A DNA stretch of 34,263 nt from Thermoplasmatales archaeon (GTDB lineage: Archaea > Thermoplasmatota > E2 > UBA202 > JdFR-43). The stretch is taken from the NCBI GenBank assembly GCA_014361195.1, contig JACIWA010000010.1, positions 1 to 34,263 on the forward strand, in the 5' to 3' direction. Of the stretch, positions 8,242 to 18,030 are shown piece after piece. Below the pieces are notes generated by a model. It was given only the letters and a program-made list of their open reading frames with translations, searched no databases and had not been told where the DNA came from. Every line of letters starts with the position of its first letter. Position 1 is the first letter of the stretch. The position numbers were made by a program, and so were the translations under genes.

Positions 8242-8254
8242 ACATTTATAATTG
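8241..8254 (+). promoter_or_regulatory. TATA-like element before mcm
   Basis: The sequence aacatttataattg lies 17-30 bases before the GTG of mcm and begins at the lhr stop codon. The spacing fits a leaderless mcm transcript independent of, or in addition to, read-through from lhr. Confidence 0.5.
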
Positions 8255-8270
8255 AATTTGTTTTAATTTT

Positions 8271-10334
8271 GTGGCTATAACGAATTTGGAAAGTTTGATT
8301 GAGAGATGGGAAAGATTTTTCTATGATTACTGTAAAGAGGAGATTGAGGAAACATCTCTTCGCTACCCTGAAAAGAAAAGTTTATTGCTTGATTACTGGA
8401 AATTGGATAAATATGAGCCAGAGCTTGCTGAATATTTACTTGAAAATCCCTACCGAAGCATTTATTGTGCAGAAGAAGCTCTTAAAAGAATTGATATAAT
8501 AGGAGAGGCAAAACTTCATTTAAAATTAAAAAATCTTCCTGAAACAAAAAAAGTGGAGATAAGGAATTTAAGAGCTCAGCATCTTGGAAAATTTATCTCA
8601 GTTGATGGGCTCGTCAAAAAGGTCACTGAAGTTAGGCCGAAGCTTGAAGATGCGGTTTTTCAATGTCAGAAATGCGGTGCAATAATAAAGGTTCCGCAGG
8701 AAGAAAATATTGTGATTGAGCCTCTTGAATGCTATAAGGATCAAGGAGGATGCGGGAGGAAAACATCTTTTAAGCTTTTAACTGAAAAATCCCGATTTAT
8801 TGACTCCCAGAAAATAGAGCTTCAGGAGAGTCCTGAAGGGCTTAGAGGAGGAGCTCAACCGATGAGGCTTGTTGTATATCTTGATGATGATTTGGTGGGG
8901 CAGGTTGTGCCTGGAGATAGAATAAGTGTTAATGGCATATTAAGAGTGCAGGCGAGGAGGAGCGGGAAGATAAAATTCTCTGAATTTAATAGAGTTATGG
9001 ATGCAAATAGCATTGAGATAAAGGAGCAGGCATTCGAGGAAATTCAAATAAGCGAAGAAGATGAAAAGCGAATAATAGATGTTAGCAAAGATCCTTTACT
9101 TGTTCAAAAGATAGTTGCATCCATTGCTCCTACAATCTATGGCTTGGAAACTGAAAAAGAGGCCTTGGCTTTACAGCTTTTTGGAGGTGTGCCCAAATAC
9201 ATGCCAGATGGAACAAGAATAAGGGGAGATATGCATATCCTCCTTGTTGGTGATCCTGGCACCGCCAAAAGCCAGCTATTGCGCTACATTTCTGAGCTTG
9301 CTCCCCGTAGCATCTATACTTCTGGAAAATCAAGTAGTGCTGCTGGTCTGACAGCGAGTGCGGTAAAAAGTGATGAATTTGGTGAGGGAAACTGGACACT
9401 TGAAGCGGGTGCTTTAGTTCTTGCGGACTTAGGAATAGCTTGTGTTGATGAACTGGATAAAATGTCTCCAAAGGATAGAGAAGCTTTGCATCAGGCAATG
9501 GAACAGCAAGAAATAAGTGTTGCAAAAGCTGGAATAAATGCGACATTAAAAGCAAGATGTGCATTGCTGGGAGCGGCGAATCCAAAACTTGGCAGATTTG
9601 AAGAAGAAATACCTATTGCGGAGCAAATAAATATACCTCCAACGCTTCTTTCAAGATTTGATCTGATTTTTCCATTAACTGATAAACCAGATAAAGAAAG
9701 GGATGAAAAAATGGCAACTCATATATTAGAAGCGCATAGATACGGAGAAAGATTGCAGAAGGAAAAAAACTTAGAAATAGATAAAATGAAACCATTTTTT
9801 GAGCCAGAATTTTTGCGAAAATATGTAGCATATGCAAAGAGAAATGTACACCCTGAAATGACCACAGAGGCGGCAGAGAAAATTAAAAAATACTATGTTG
9901 AAACGAGGGGCAGGTCAAAAGAGGTAATTCCTTTCACCCCCCGCCAACTGGAGGCGTTCATAAGAATAGCGGAGGCGTCCGCCAGAATGCGTTTATCAAA
10001 TGTTGTAACTGTAGAAGACGCGGAAAGAGCGATTAGTATTATGGAATATTTCTTGACTAAAGTAGGAATGGAGAAAGAATTTGATATGTTTGATATAGAT
10101 AAAATCGCCACTGGTATATCAAAAACTCAAAGGGATAAGATGGTCATTATTACGGATATAATAAGAGATATATGCAAGGGAACAGATTCATCCGCAAGTG
10201 TTGAGGAAATAATTAGCAGAGCAATTGAGCAAGGAATGGAAAAAGAGACGGTTGAAAATCTGCTTGCAAAAATGAGGAGAGAGGGGATAATATATGAGCC
10301 AAAAAATGGGAGATACAGACTCACAAATGAATAA
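8271..10334 (+). CDS. mcm: Replicative minichromosome maintenance helicase MCM
   Basis: A 687-residue archaeal MCM, the hexameric 3'-5' helicase of the replication fork. The N-terminal domain carries zinc-binding cysteines C132, C135, C154 and C161. The AAA+ domain has Walker A GDPGTAKS (327-334), a Walker B region (ACVDELDKM), sensor 1 (AANPK) and the arginine-finger LLSRFDLIF. A winged-helix segment closes the protein. No intein interrupts the AAA+ motifs, a common insertion site in archaea. GTG at 8271 is preferred: MAITNLESLIERWERFF is a normal MCM start, and a TATA element sits just upstream. It is followed by DUF424 and NMD3 with gaps of a few bases. Confidence 0.97.
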   Translation: MAITNLESLIERWERFFYDYCKEEIEETSLRYPEKKSLLLDYWKLDKYEPELAEYLLENPYRSIYCAEEALKRIDIIGEAKLHLKLKNLPETKKVEIRNLRAQHLGKFISVDGLVKKVTEVRPKLEDAVFQCQKCGAIIKVPQEENIVIEPLECYKDQGGCGRKTSFKLLTEKSRFIDSQKIELQESPEGLRGGAQPMRLVVYLDDDLVGQVVPGDRISVNGILRVQARRSGKIKFSEFNRVMDANSIEIKEQAFEEIQISEEDEKRIIDVSKDPLLVQKIVASIAPTIYGLETEKEALALQLFGGVPKYMPDGTRIRGDMHILLVGDPGTAKSQLLRYISELAPRSIYTSGKSSSAAGLTASAVKSDEFGEGNWTLEAGALVLADLGIACVDELDKMSPKDREALHQAMEQQEISVAKAGINATLKARCALLGAANPKLGRFEEEIPIAEQINIPPTLLSRFDLIFPLTDKPDKERDEKMATHILEAHRYGERLQKEKNLEIDKMKPFFEPEFLRKYVAYAKRNVHPEMTTEAAEKIKKYYVETRGRSKEVIPFTPRQLEAFIRIAEASARMRLSNVVTVEDAERAISIMEYFLTKVGMEKEFDMFDIDKIATGISKTQRDKMVIITDIIRDICKGTDSSASVEEIISRAIEQGMEKETVENLLAKMRREGIIYEPKNGRYRLTNE

Positions 10335-10341
10335 TATCTTT

Positions 10342-10626
10342 ATGAAGATATATAAAATGGGCGATGATGTACTTATTGCGGCTTGTGATGCTGAACTTTT
10401 AGGAAAAATCCTTGTAAGCGATGAAATTGAGTTTAAGGTTTCTGAAGGTTTTTATAAAGATGTTTTAGGGGATGAAAAACTTTTTAAAAAGAATTTAAGT
10501 TTGGCAACAATAGGTAATCTTATAGGGGAGAGATGTGTTAGATGTGCGATTGAAATGGGTCTTGTTGACCCCGAAAATGTTATAAGGATTGGTGGAATTC
10601 CTCATGCTCAGTTTGTAATAATATAA
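10342..10626 (+). CDS. DUF424 family protein
   Basis: A 94-residue member of archaeal DUF424. The start MKIYKMGDDVLIAACDAELLGK and the end VDPENVIRIGGIPHAQFVII are the family's two signature regions. The ATG at 10342 is preferred because family members begin at this point. An in-frame ATG at 10327 would overlap the mcm stop, and one at 10294 would lie well inside mcm. Function unknown. It sits seven bases after mcm and one base before nmd3, so the three genes are likely one transcript linking replication and ribosome export or maturation factors. Confidence 0.88.
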   Translation: MKIYKMGDDVLIAACDAELLGKILVSDEIEFKVSEGFYKDVLGDEKLFKKNLSLATIGNLIGERCVRCAIEMGLVDPENVIRIGGIPHAQFVII

Positions 10627-10627
10627 T

Positions 10628-11572
10628 ATGTTCTGTGTAGAATGCGGTAAGGAAGGAAAAACATATGAAGGATTATGCCTGGATTGCTACTTGAAAAAAG
10701 AATTGATAAAAATACCCGATGAAATAAAACTAACTATTTGCAGTAATTGCGACGCATATAAAATAAAGGAAAAATGGCTTAGAGGAGATTTCAGAAAGGA
10801 TATAAAAGAGTATATAAAAAAGAATATAGAAGCAAGTATATTTTTTGAAATTGAAATGGAGGAAAATAAAATAATATGCAAAGGTTTTTTTGAAGGAAGA
10901 GAGATTTTAAGGGAGAAAGAAATAAAAATAAAGTTAAAAGAAAGCCTTTGCGATCAATGCTCTTTATTCAGGGGAGGATATTATGAGGCAATTTTGCAGA
11001 TAAGAGGTGCGGATAGCGAGGAGGAAAAATTTATTGATGAATTTGTTAAAAAAAGTGTGGAGGAAAAAAAATCATTTATATCAAAAAAAGAGAGGGTAAA
11101 GGGAGGGATAGATTATTATATAGGAAATAAAAAAGTTGCATCTAATATAGCAAAAGAGTTGAAAGAAGAGTTTAATGCGGAGCATAATCTTTCCTCCTCC
11201 TTGTTCGGGATGAAGGAAGGGAAGAGAATTTATAGAGACACCCATCTTATAAGGCTGCCGGAGTATAAAGTAAATGATTTTGTTATTTTGGGTGAAAATT
11301 TGTATAGAATAGTTTCAATAAATAAAAGAGTTGAAATGGAGGGAATAAATGGGGAAAGGAAAATAATATATAAAAATGATTTGAGATTCGCGAATAAAGT
11401 TGATGTAAATAAAAGAAATGGAATATTACTGCATGAAGATGAAATGGGAATATATGTAATGGATGAAAAAACATACAGAACAATTTTCTTTAACAAACCA
11501 AAAAATTGGAAAAAAGGAAAAGAAATAAAAATATTTGAATGGAAGGAAAATCTTTATTTGCTGGTAGAATGA
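10628..11572 (+). CDS. nmd3: NMD3-family ribosome-associated protein
   Basis: A 314-residue archaeal NMD3 homologue. The N-terminal zinc-binding region has paired cysteines at C3/C6, C17/C20, C38/C41 and C108/C111, as in the family. The middle shows the conserved GGIDYYIGNKKVA and the FNAEHNLSSSLFGMKEGKR stretch. In eukaryotes Nmd3 is the 60S export adaptor. The archaeal protein keeps the ribosome-binding core and is thought to act in large-subunit maturation. A beta-barrel-like C-terminal domain (about 210-314) follows. The gene overlaps the HAD gene downstream by an ATGA. Confidence 0.9.
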   Translation: MFCVECGKEGKTYEGLCLDCYLKKELIKIPDEIKLTICSNCDAYKIKEKWLRGDFRKDIKEYIKKNIEASIFFEIEMEENKIICKGFFEGREILREKEIKIKLKESLCDQCSLFRGGYYEAILQIRGADSEEEKFIDEFVKKSVEEKKSFISKKERVKGGIDYYIGNKKVASNIAKELKEEFNAEHNLSSSLFGMKEGKRIYRDTHLIRLPEYKVNDFVILGENLYRIVSINKRVEMEGINGERKIIYKNDLRFANKVDVNKRNGILLHEDEMGIYVMDEKTYRTIFFNKPKNWKKGKEIKIFEWKENLYLLVE

Positions 11573-12204
11573 AGGCCATATCCTTTGATCTGGATGGAAC
11601 TCTTGTATCAACAGATTATGTAGATGCGGTATGGTTAGAAAAAATTCCAGAGATATATGCGTTAAAATATGGAGTATCTTTCGAAGAAGCAAAGGAATAT
11701 GTAGAGAAGGAATATTTAAAGATCGGCCCGGAGGCGCTTGAATGGTATGATCTCGATTACTGGATAAAGAAATTTGATTTGAATGTAAAATCAGAAGATA
11801 TTCTTGAAAGTTGCATAGAAAATCTTCATCTATATCCTGATGCTCTAAAAATTCTTGAAAAATTAAGCAAAAAATATGAATTAATTATAATATCAAACGC
11901 ATCTCGTGAGTTTATAAATATAGAGACAGAATTTCTTGGCATTAAAAAATATTTTAAAAGAATATTTTCATCAGTTAGTGATTTTAAGAAAACAAAAAAA
12001 GATGAAGAAGTTTACAGAAAAGTATGTGAAATTATTGGAAAAAATAGCAATGAAATAGTTCATGTTGGAGATAATTACGAATTTGACTATTTAGTGCCAT
12101 TAAAAGCTGGTATAAAATCATTTTATCTTGATAGAAAAGGAATTATGAATGGAGAAGATGTGATAAAAAATCTTCTTGAACTAGAAGAAAAGATAAATTT
12201 TTAA
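11569..12204 (+). CDS. HAD-superfamily hydrolase
   Basis: A 211-residue HAD phosphatase of the subfamily I type. Motif I is FDLDGT, motif II is IISNAS, the motif III lysine lies in the KKTKKDEE region, and motif IV is HVGDNYEFDY. A helical cap domain lies between motifs I and II (about 15-85). Start at 11569 is chosen because the ATG overlaps the nmd3 stop as ATGA and places the nucleophile motif at residue 6. An upstream ATG at 11539 would add ten unconserved residues inside nmd3. Substrate unknown; a sugar-phosphate or nucleotide phosphatase is likely. Confidence 0.88.
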   Translation: MKAISFDLDGTLVSTDYVDAVWLEKIPEIYALKYGVSFEEAKEYVEKEYLKIGPEALEWYDLDYWIKKFDLNVKSEDILESCIENLHLYPDALKILEKLSKKYELIIISNASREFINIETEFLGIKKYFKRIFSSVSDFKKTKKDEEVYRKVCEIIGKNSNEIVHVGDNYEFDYLVPLKAGIKSFYLDRKGIMNGEDVIKNLLELEEKINF

Positions 12205-12223
12205 AATAAATAGCATTAATTTC

Positions 12224-14892
<2,669 letters not shown>

Positions 14893-14910
14893 TAAGATAG
14901 TAATATTATC

Positions 14911-14920
14911 TATAATAAAA
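14911..14920 (-). promoter_or_regulatory. TATA box of the coiled-coil/purA operon
   Basis: On the minus strand, ttttattata is centred about 24 bases upstream of the ATG at 14892, matching the leaderless spacing used elsewhere in the window. Confidence 0.5.
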
Positions 14921-14965
14921 ATTTTTGGATGAGTTATGAAATTGTAAAGAAATTTTCTTCAACAT

Positions 14966-15059
14966 TTATTACTAAAAATGCACTCTTAAATCATTCTTCC
15001 ATTGCAATCCCATTTTTGTTATTATTGTTCATGCACTCCTAAATCCAGTTTAGTAATAA
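14966..15059. repeat. 94-bp element with 11-bp terminal inverted repeats
   Basis: ttattactaaa at 14966-14976 is the exact reverse complement of tttagtaataa at 15049-15059. Between them lie two near-identical direct repeats, atgcactcttaaatc (14978-14992) and atgcactcctaaatc (15031-15045), 53 bases apart with one mismatch. No open reading frame is present. It may be a small miniature-transposon-like remnant or a structured or processed RNA. It sits between the coiled-coil operon promoter and the tRNA gene, a typical insertion spot. A second copy elsewhere in the genome would be needed to call it mobile. Confidence 0.45.
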
Positions 15060-15114
15060 GATGAATTTGAATGAATTGCCAGAGTTTCAGGCAGATTCCA
15101 GCGCAATATTTTTA

Positions 15115-15188
15115 TGGGCCCGGCCGGATTTGAACCGGCGACCATCTGGTTATGAGCCAGACGCTCCACCTGGCTAAGCTACGGGCCC
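15115..15188 (-). tRNA. tRNA with CAU anticodon (probably Ile2; elongator Met possible)
   Basis: The minus strand folds into a complete cloverleaf. The acceptor stem pairs GGGCCCG with CGGGCCC, and the discriminator base is A. The anticodon stem pairs TCTGG with CCAGA around loop CTCATAA (anticodon CAT). The T arm pairs GCCGG with CCGGC around TTCAAAT. No intron and no encoded CCA. It is not the initiator, whose acceptor begins AGC in archaea. Archaeal elongator tRNA-Met usually begins GCC, whereas a GGGCCCG acceptor is what I recall for tRNA-Ile2, whose C34 is modified to agmatidine by TiaS. I therefore favour Ile2, but the sequence alone does not settle it. Confidence 0.96.
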
Positions 15189-15206
15189 ATAAAATAATAG
15201 CAATTT

Positions 15207-15218
15207 GTAAATTTATTT
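15207..15218 (-). promoter_or_regulatory. TATA box of the tRNA gene
   Basis: On the minus strand, aaataaatttac is centred about 24 bases before the mature 5' end of the tRNA. This spacing gives a local yardstick for TATA-to-start distances in this genome. Confidence 0.6.
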
Positions 15219-15270
15219 TTTTCTATGCCCCATTTCAGTTTTTGCAATAGTGAATATTAAAAATCAAAAT

Positions 15271-15314
15271 ACTTAAATATAAAAAAGTATTACACTTTCA
15301 TAAAAAAGTAATAC
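15271..15314 (+). promoter_or_regulatory. TATA box and palindromic operator before the small membrane protein pair
   Basis: acttaaatataaaa (15271-15284) is a good TATA box. GTATTAC at 15287-15293 and its reverse complement GTAATAC at 15308-15314 are spaced 21 bases centre to centre, two helical turns. They flank the transcription start predicted about 25 bases after the TATA box. This is the geometry of a dimeric repressor operator. The bound factor is unknown. Confidence 0.5.
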
Positions 15315-15323
15315 GATGATAAA

Positions 15324-15596
15324 ATGTGGCTGATAACAACACTCATATTTGCGATCATTGCAACAATATTGCATATCTCAATAAAAAAATATAGATTGAA
15401 TTATCTAGCTTTAATGCTATGGGGAGCATTTCTGATGATATTTGTTGACCATGTCCTTGGCTATGAAGGAGGTGCTTTTTTAGAATATGAAACCGAAGGA
15501 TTAATAAACAATGGAATCATTCTTGGAATTGTTATGTTAATTCCAGTCCTTATAATATGGCTTGCGCTGGTAGTAATTGAAGAAAATAAGAGGTGA
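15324..15596 (+). CDS. Small membrane protein, first of a tandem paralogous pair
   Basis: A 90-residue protein with three predicted membrane helices (about 2-18, 26-45 and 63-85). It shares the motif KKYRxxxLxxMLWGxxxMxxVxH with the next gene: here VDH is in LMIFVDHVLGYEGG. No known family is recognised. The conserved acidic residue plus histidine at the end of helix 2 could bind a metal or pass a proton, but this is only inference. Its last codons, AAG AGG TGA, form the Shine-Dalgarno sequence of the next gene, so the two are translationally coupled. The promoter carries an operator-like palindrome. Confidence 0.7.
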   Translation: MWLITTLIFAIIATILHISIKKYRLNYLALMLWGAFLMIFVDHVLGYEGGAFLEYETEGLINNGIILGIVMLIPVLIIWLALVVIEENKR

Positions 15597-15597
15597 T
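15590..15597 (+). promoter_or_regulatory. Shine-Dalgarno overlapping a stop codon
   Basis: gaggtgat overlaps the TGA stop of the first small membrane protein gene and lies three bases before the ATG at 15601. It matches the archaeal 16S rRNA 3' end and fixes the start of the second gene at 15601 rather than at the in-frame ATG at 15577. Confidence 0.8.
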
Positions 15598-15600
15598 AAA

Positions 15601-15912
15601 ATGGCGTGTTTCCTATTGCCCGCAGCCGCGGGCGTGGCGAGCCTGGTAGCGAGAAGGAAGGTGCATAAAAAATACAGGATGGATGTGCTAAATGCTATGC
15701 TATGGGGTGGAGTTGCAATGCTTGCGGTCGAGCACATAGCCCACAGAGAAATAGTGCCTTATCCACCATTCCTTACCGCTGGAATTAGCGAAGTGATTCC
15801 AGAAATGCTGAAGATTGGTGTGCCAATGACATTAATAATATTTGCGGTATGGGCAACAATTGTCGCAATAACAGGGATAATTCCAAAGAAGAAAGAATTA
15901 AAAGTTGAATAG
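15601..15912 (+). CDS. Small membrane protein, second of a tandem paralogous pair
   Basis: A 103-residue membrane protein with predicted helices at about 2-17, 30-47 and 72-93 and a lysine-rich tail. It aligns with the preceding protein over KKYRMDVLNAMLWGGVAMLA and then VEH, with the same acidic residue and histidine. It also has a PYPPFLTAG loop between helices 2 and 3 that its partner lacks. The pair probably forms a hetero-oligomer. Function unknown. Start at 15601 is set by the strong ribosome binding site overlapping the upstream stop. Its end overlaps the convergent DUF123 gene by 15 bases. Confidence 0.72.
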   Translation: MACFLLPAAAGVASLVARRKVHKKYRMDVLNAMLWGGVAMLAVEHIAHREIVPYPPFLTAGISEVIPEMLKIGVPMTLIIFAVWATIVAITGIIPKKKELKVE

Positions 15913-16287
15913 ACGGAATTCACCAAGGATTTCATAAAAATTCTCTGCTTTTCTATTGTAAAATAGGTGGCTCTTGCATTTGCAATCGCTCGAGCCAAAT
16001 TTTGGAATAATTTCAAAAACTCCGAGTTTTTTTGCTATATCGCATTCTTCCTTAATTTTGCTTTCTTTGTAAAAAATTTTTTTTATTTTTCCTTTTTCAA
16101 TTAAATAATCAATATGCCATCTTTTCTTTTTATCCTTTCTTAAATGCCTTTCTAATCTTTTTTCAATGCTGTTCATTGCGGAGCCAACATAAGCATAATA
16201 ACCTTTTTTGAAATAAATCCCTCTCTTTCCAACTCTTATTTTTTTATCTTTGTCAATTTCAATTATGAGGATATAAGTCCCTTTCAT
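15898..16287 (-). CDS. DUF123 (GIY-YIG-like) protein
   Basis: A 129-residue DUF123 protein. It opens MKGTYILIIEI, contains YYAYVGSAMNSIEKRLERHL and the signature RWHIDYLI, and ends with a cysteine cluster (CDIA, SDCKCKSHLF). DUF123 resembles GIY-YIG nucleases and is found alone or fused to endonuclease III in archaea, which suggests DNA repair. Direct activity is not established. It overlaps the upstream winged-helix gene by an ATGA, so the two are co-transcribed. Confidence 0.87.
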   Translation of the reverse strand: MKGTYILIIEIDKDKKIRVGKRGIYFKKGYYAYVGSAMNSIEKRLERHLRKDKKKRWHIDYLIEKGKIKKIFYKESKIKEECDIAKKLGVFEIIPKFGSSDCKCKSHLFYNRKAENFYEILGEFRLFNF

Positions 16288-16817
16288 CTGAATATATCTT
16301 TTATATCAAATTCCTTCATCTTATCTTTTGCAAAAACCCATCCATTTTTTATTTCAACGTATCCTTCTTTCTCATACTCTTTAAGCAAATTTCTCATTAT
16401 CTTCATTTCTTTTTTCATTTCCTCTTCAAATTTATCAATTTTTATTCTACCTCTCTTCTTTATACTAACAAGAACAAGCATTATTGTTGCCATGATTATA
16501 TCTTTAGCAAGCAATTTCTCCGCAAATTCATCCTCCACTTCCTCCATTTCTTCACTGATATGTAACCCAAGAAGAATTAATCCGTCTGTAACAAGTTTTC
16601 CAGTCCAAGTAAGCTTATAATAACCATTTTCCTTTTTTATAAAATGGACTTCTCTTAATGCTGATAATGCTCTGTTAAAAGTAGCGGTTGATATTTTTGT
16701 TTCCTCCTGCAGTTCTTTCCATCTTATTTTTTCTTTTTCCCTTAAAACAATCAATATCTTTATAACATTCTCTTTGAATAATTTGAAAATTTTGTATACT
16801 GTATCATTTTTTTTCAT
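16284..16817 (-). CDS. Winged-helix transcriptional regulator
   Basis: A 177-residue protein. An N-terminal winged helix (about 8-75) has recognition-helix-like ISTATFNRALSALREVHFI and wing KKENGYYKLTWTG. The second half is helical and charged, with a possible second winged helix near the end (LLKEYEKEGYVEIKNGWVF). ATG at 16817 is preferred to one at 16874: it begins MKKNDTVYKIF and has a TATA-like tttattaaat about 25 bases upstream (near 16842-16851). It is transcribed divergently from the TauE-type transporter. The shared intergenic region contains direct and inverted repeats, making it the obvious candidate regulator of that transporter. Effector unknown. Confidence 0.78.
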   Translation of the reverse strand: MKKNDTVYKIFKLFKENVIKILIVLREKEKIRWKELQEETKISTATFNRALSALREVHFIKKENGYYKLTWTGKLVTDGLILLGLHISEEMEEVEDEFAEKLLAKDIIMATIMLVLVSIKKRGRIKIDKFEEEMKKEMKIMRNLLKEYEKEGYVEIKNGWVFAKDKMKEFDIKDIFR

Positions 16818-16863
16818 GAGAATATAATAATCTAATTTAATAAACTTTGGGAAAACAAAATAT

Positions 16864-16923
16864 TTTGAAGCCAAATGTTATTGGTTTGAAGCCAAATTTA
16901 TATACTTGGTACTCATATACCAA
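16864..16923 (+). promoter_or_regulatory. Control region of the TauE/AbrB operon: direct repeats, TATA box, palindrome
   Basis: tttgaagccaaat occurs exactly twice, at 16864-16876 and 16885-16897, 21 bases apart and so on the same DNA face. The second copy runs into the TATA box tttatatac (16897-16905), about 25 bases before the ATG at 16925. Between the TATA box and the ATG is the palindrome TTGGTA-N6-TACCAA (16906-16923). The upstream repeats fit an activator or BRE-overlapping regulator, and the palindrome fits a repressor at the transcription start. Confidence 0.6.
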
Positions 16924-16924
16924 T

Positions 16925-17791
16925 ATGCTATATTACCTTTTACCATTAATTGCAGGGCTAATTGCTCAATATATAGATGGAAGTTTAGGAATGGGTTATG
17001 GTGTATCCTCTTCTTCCATTCTTGTTGCTGCTGGATTTATGCCTGCGCTCGTATCCGCTTCCGTGCACATGGCGGAAACATTTACAACATTTACATCTGG
17101 AATAAGCCATTTCAAATTTGGAAATGTTGATAAGGACATTCTGCTCCCTCTTATATTTCCTGGGATAATTGGCGGTGCTATAGGGGCGTATATTCTCTCA
17201 GATATAATTCCTACTAAAGCGGTTAAAATAGTTGTCAGCTTTATTTTGCTCTCCCTCGGTCTTGTAATATTTTTAAGATTTTACTTTGGGAAAATAAGGA
17301 AAAGGGAGGGAAATTTTTCAAAAAGATTTTTGATTGTTGTTGCCCTTGCTGGCGGGTTACTTGATGCAATAGGAGGTGGGGGATGGGGGCCAGTTTGCAC
17401 TTCTTCGCTAGTTGCGACTAATAAGAGAGAGCCAAGAAAAGTTATTGGATCCGTGAATTTGGCGGAGTTTTTTGTAACTCTTGCGATAACAACAACATTT
17501 GCAATAACTCTTGGAATAGAGAATTTCCTATGGAGTATAACCCTGCCCCTGATAATAGGAGGCATTATAGCAGCCCCATTAGCTGCATACACTTGCAGGA
17601 AAATACCATCTATTTTACTCGGGAGCATGGTTGGAATATTGCTTATAGTAATTAATGCAAGAACAATAATTTCATCCTTTATATCAGTAAATTTCTTAGT
17701 GATTTTATCTATAATGGTTTTGATATTTGCGGCTCTTTTAATCATTAAATATGCCAGGATGGAAGAAAAAATTTTGGAGGAACAAGAATGA
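16925..17791 (+). CDS. TauE/SafE-family membrane permease
   Basis: A 288-residue protein with about eight membrane helices in two related halves. The first half has the family's GSLGMGYG motif and the second GGLLDAIGGGGWGPV, both diagnostic of TauE/SafE (DUF81) permeases. Relatives move sulfite, sulfoacetate, taurine-derived or other small organic anions. Here the substrate is not known. ATG at 16925 is preferred to 16847 because the TATA box and palindrome lie between them and the protein then begins directly with helix 1 (MLYYLLPLIAGLIAQYIDG). It overlaps the AbrB gene by an ATGA and is divergent from a winged-helix regulator. Confidence 0.88.
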   Translation: MLYYLLPLIAGLIAQYIDGSLGMGYGVSSSSILVAAGFMPALVSASVHMAETFTTFTSGISHFKFGNVDKDILLPLIFPGIIGGAIGAYILSDIIPTKAVKIVVSFILLSLGLVIFLRFYFGKIRKREGNFSKRFLIVVALAGGLLDAIGGGGWGPVCTSSLVATNKREPRKVIGSVNLAEFFVTLAITTTFAITLGIENFLWSITLPLIIGGIIAAPLAAYTCRKIPSILLGSMVGILLIVINARTIISSFISVNFLVILSIMVLIFAALLIIKYARMEEKILEEQE

Positions 17792-17967
17792 AAATAGATA
17801 TGAAGGATGTTGAGTATATAACCGAGACAAGTGTAACAATAAGGGGAAGCAGGAGAAGGACAACTCTGCCAAAATATATAGTTGAAAAAATTGGAATAAA
17901 AGACGGAGATAAAATAAGATGGATATTATTCAAAGATGGAACAATTTATTTGATGAAAGTAGAGTAG
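17788..17967 (+). CDS. AbrB/SpoVT-family DNA-binding protein (59 residues)
   Basis: A 59-residue protein reading MKIDMKDVEYITETSVTIRG, then RRRTTLPKYIVEKIGIKDGD, then KIRWILFKDGTIYLMKVE. It has the swapped-hairpin AbrB pattern: a beta strand, R-x-TTLPK, a short helix ending in LGIKxGDKI, and a closing hairpin. Its ATG overlaps the transporter stop, with GGAGG at 17776-17780 as ribosome binding site. It is short enough to escape length-filtered gene calling. It probably regulates its own operon, since no toxin gene accompanies it. Archaeal AbrB proteins often control transport or phosphate genes. Confidence 0.85.
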   Translation: MKIDMKDVEYITETSVTIRGSRRRTTLPKYIVEKIGIKDGDKIRWILFKDGTIYLMKVE

Positions 17968-18018
17968 AAAATTTTAAGTAGATTTTTATATTGAAAGTTT
18001 ATAACAATTTAAATTCAA

Positions 18019-18026
18019 AAGGTGAT
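18019..18026 (+). promoter_or_regulatory. Shine-Dalgarno deciding the start at 18031
   Basis: aaggtgat lies four bases before the ATG at 18031. A competing ATG at 18027 opens a frame that stops after five codons, so it is not the start. Confidence 0.7.
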
Positions 18027-18030
18027 ATGA

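Noticed and set aside
9130-9585. Long open frame of 151 codons on the minus strand inside mcm
   Set aside because: It lies opposite the AAA+ core of a clearly conserved gene. Its translation is low-complexity H/L/P/Q-rich, as expected of an antisense shadow, and it has no start signal.
8271-10334. Intein in the MCM helicase
   Set aside because: Walker A, Walker B, sensor 1 and arginine-finger motifs run in normal spacing without inserted splicing motifs.
14966-15059. Start of a CRISPR array
   Set aside because: Only two 15-base repeats with a mismatch are present, bounded by inverted ends, and there are no cas genes. The Cas4-like nuclease at 23869 is far away and fits the RecB/AddB family equally well.
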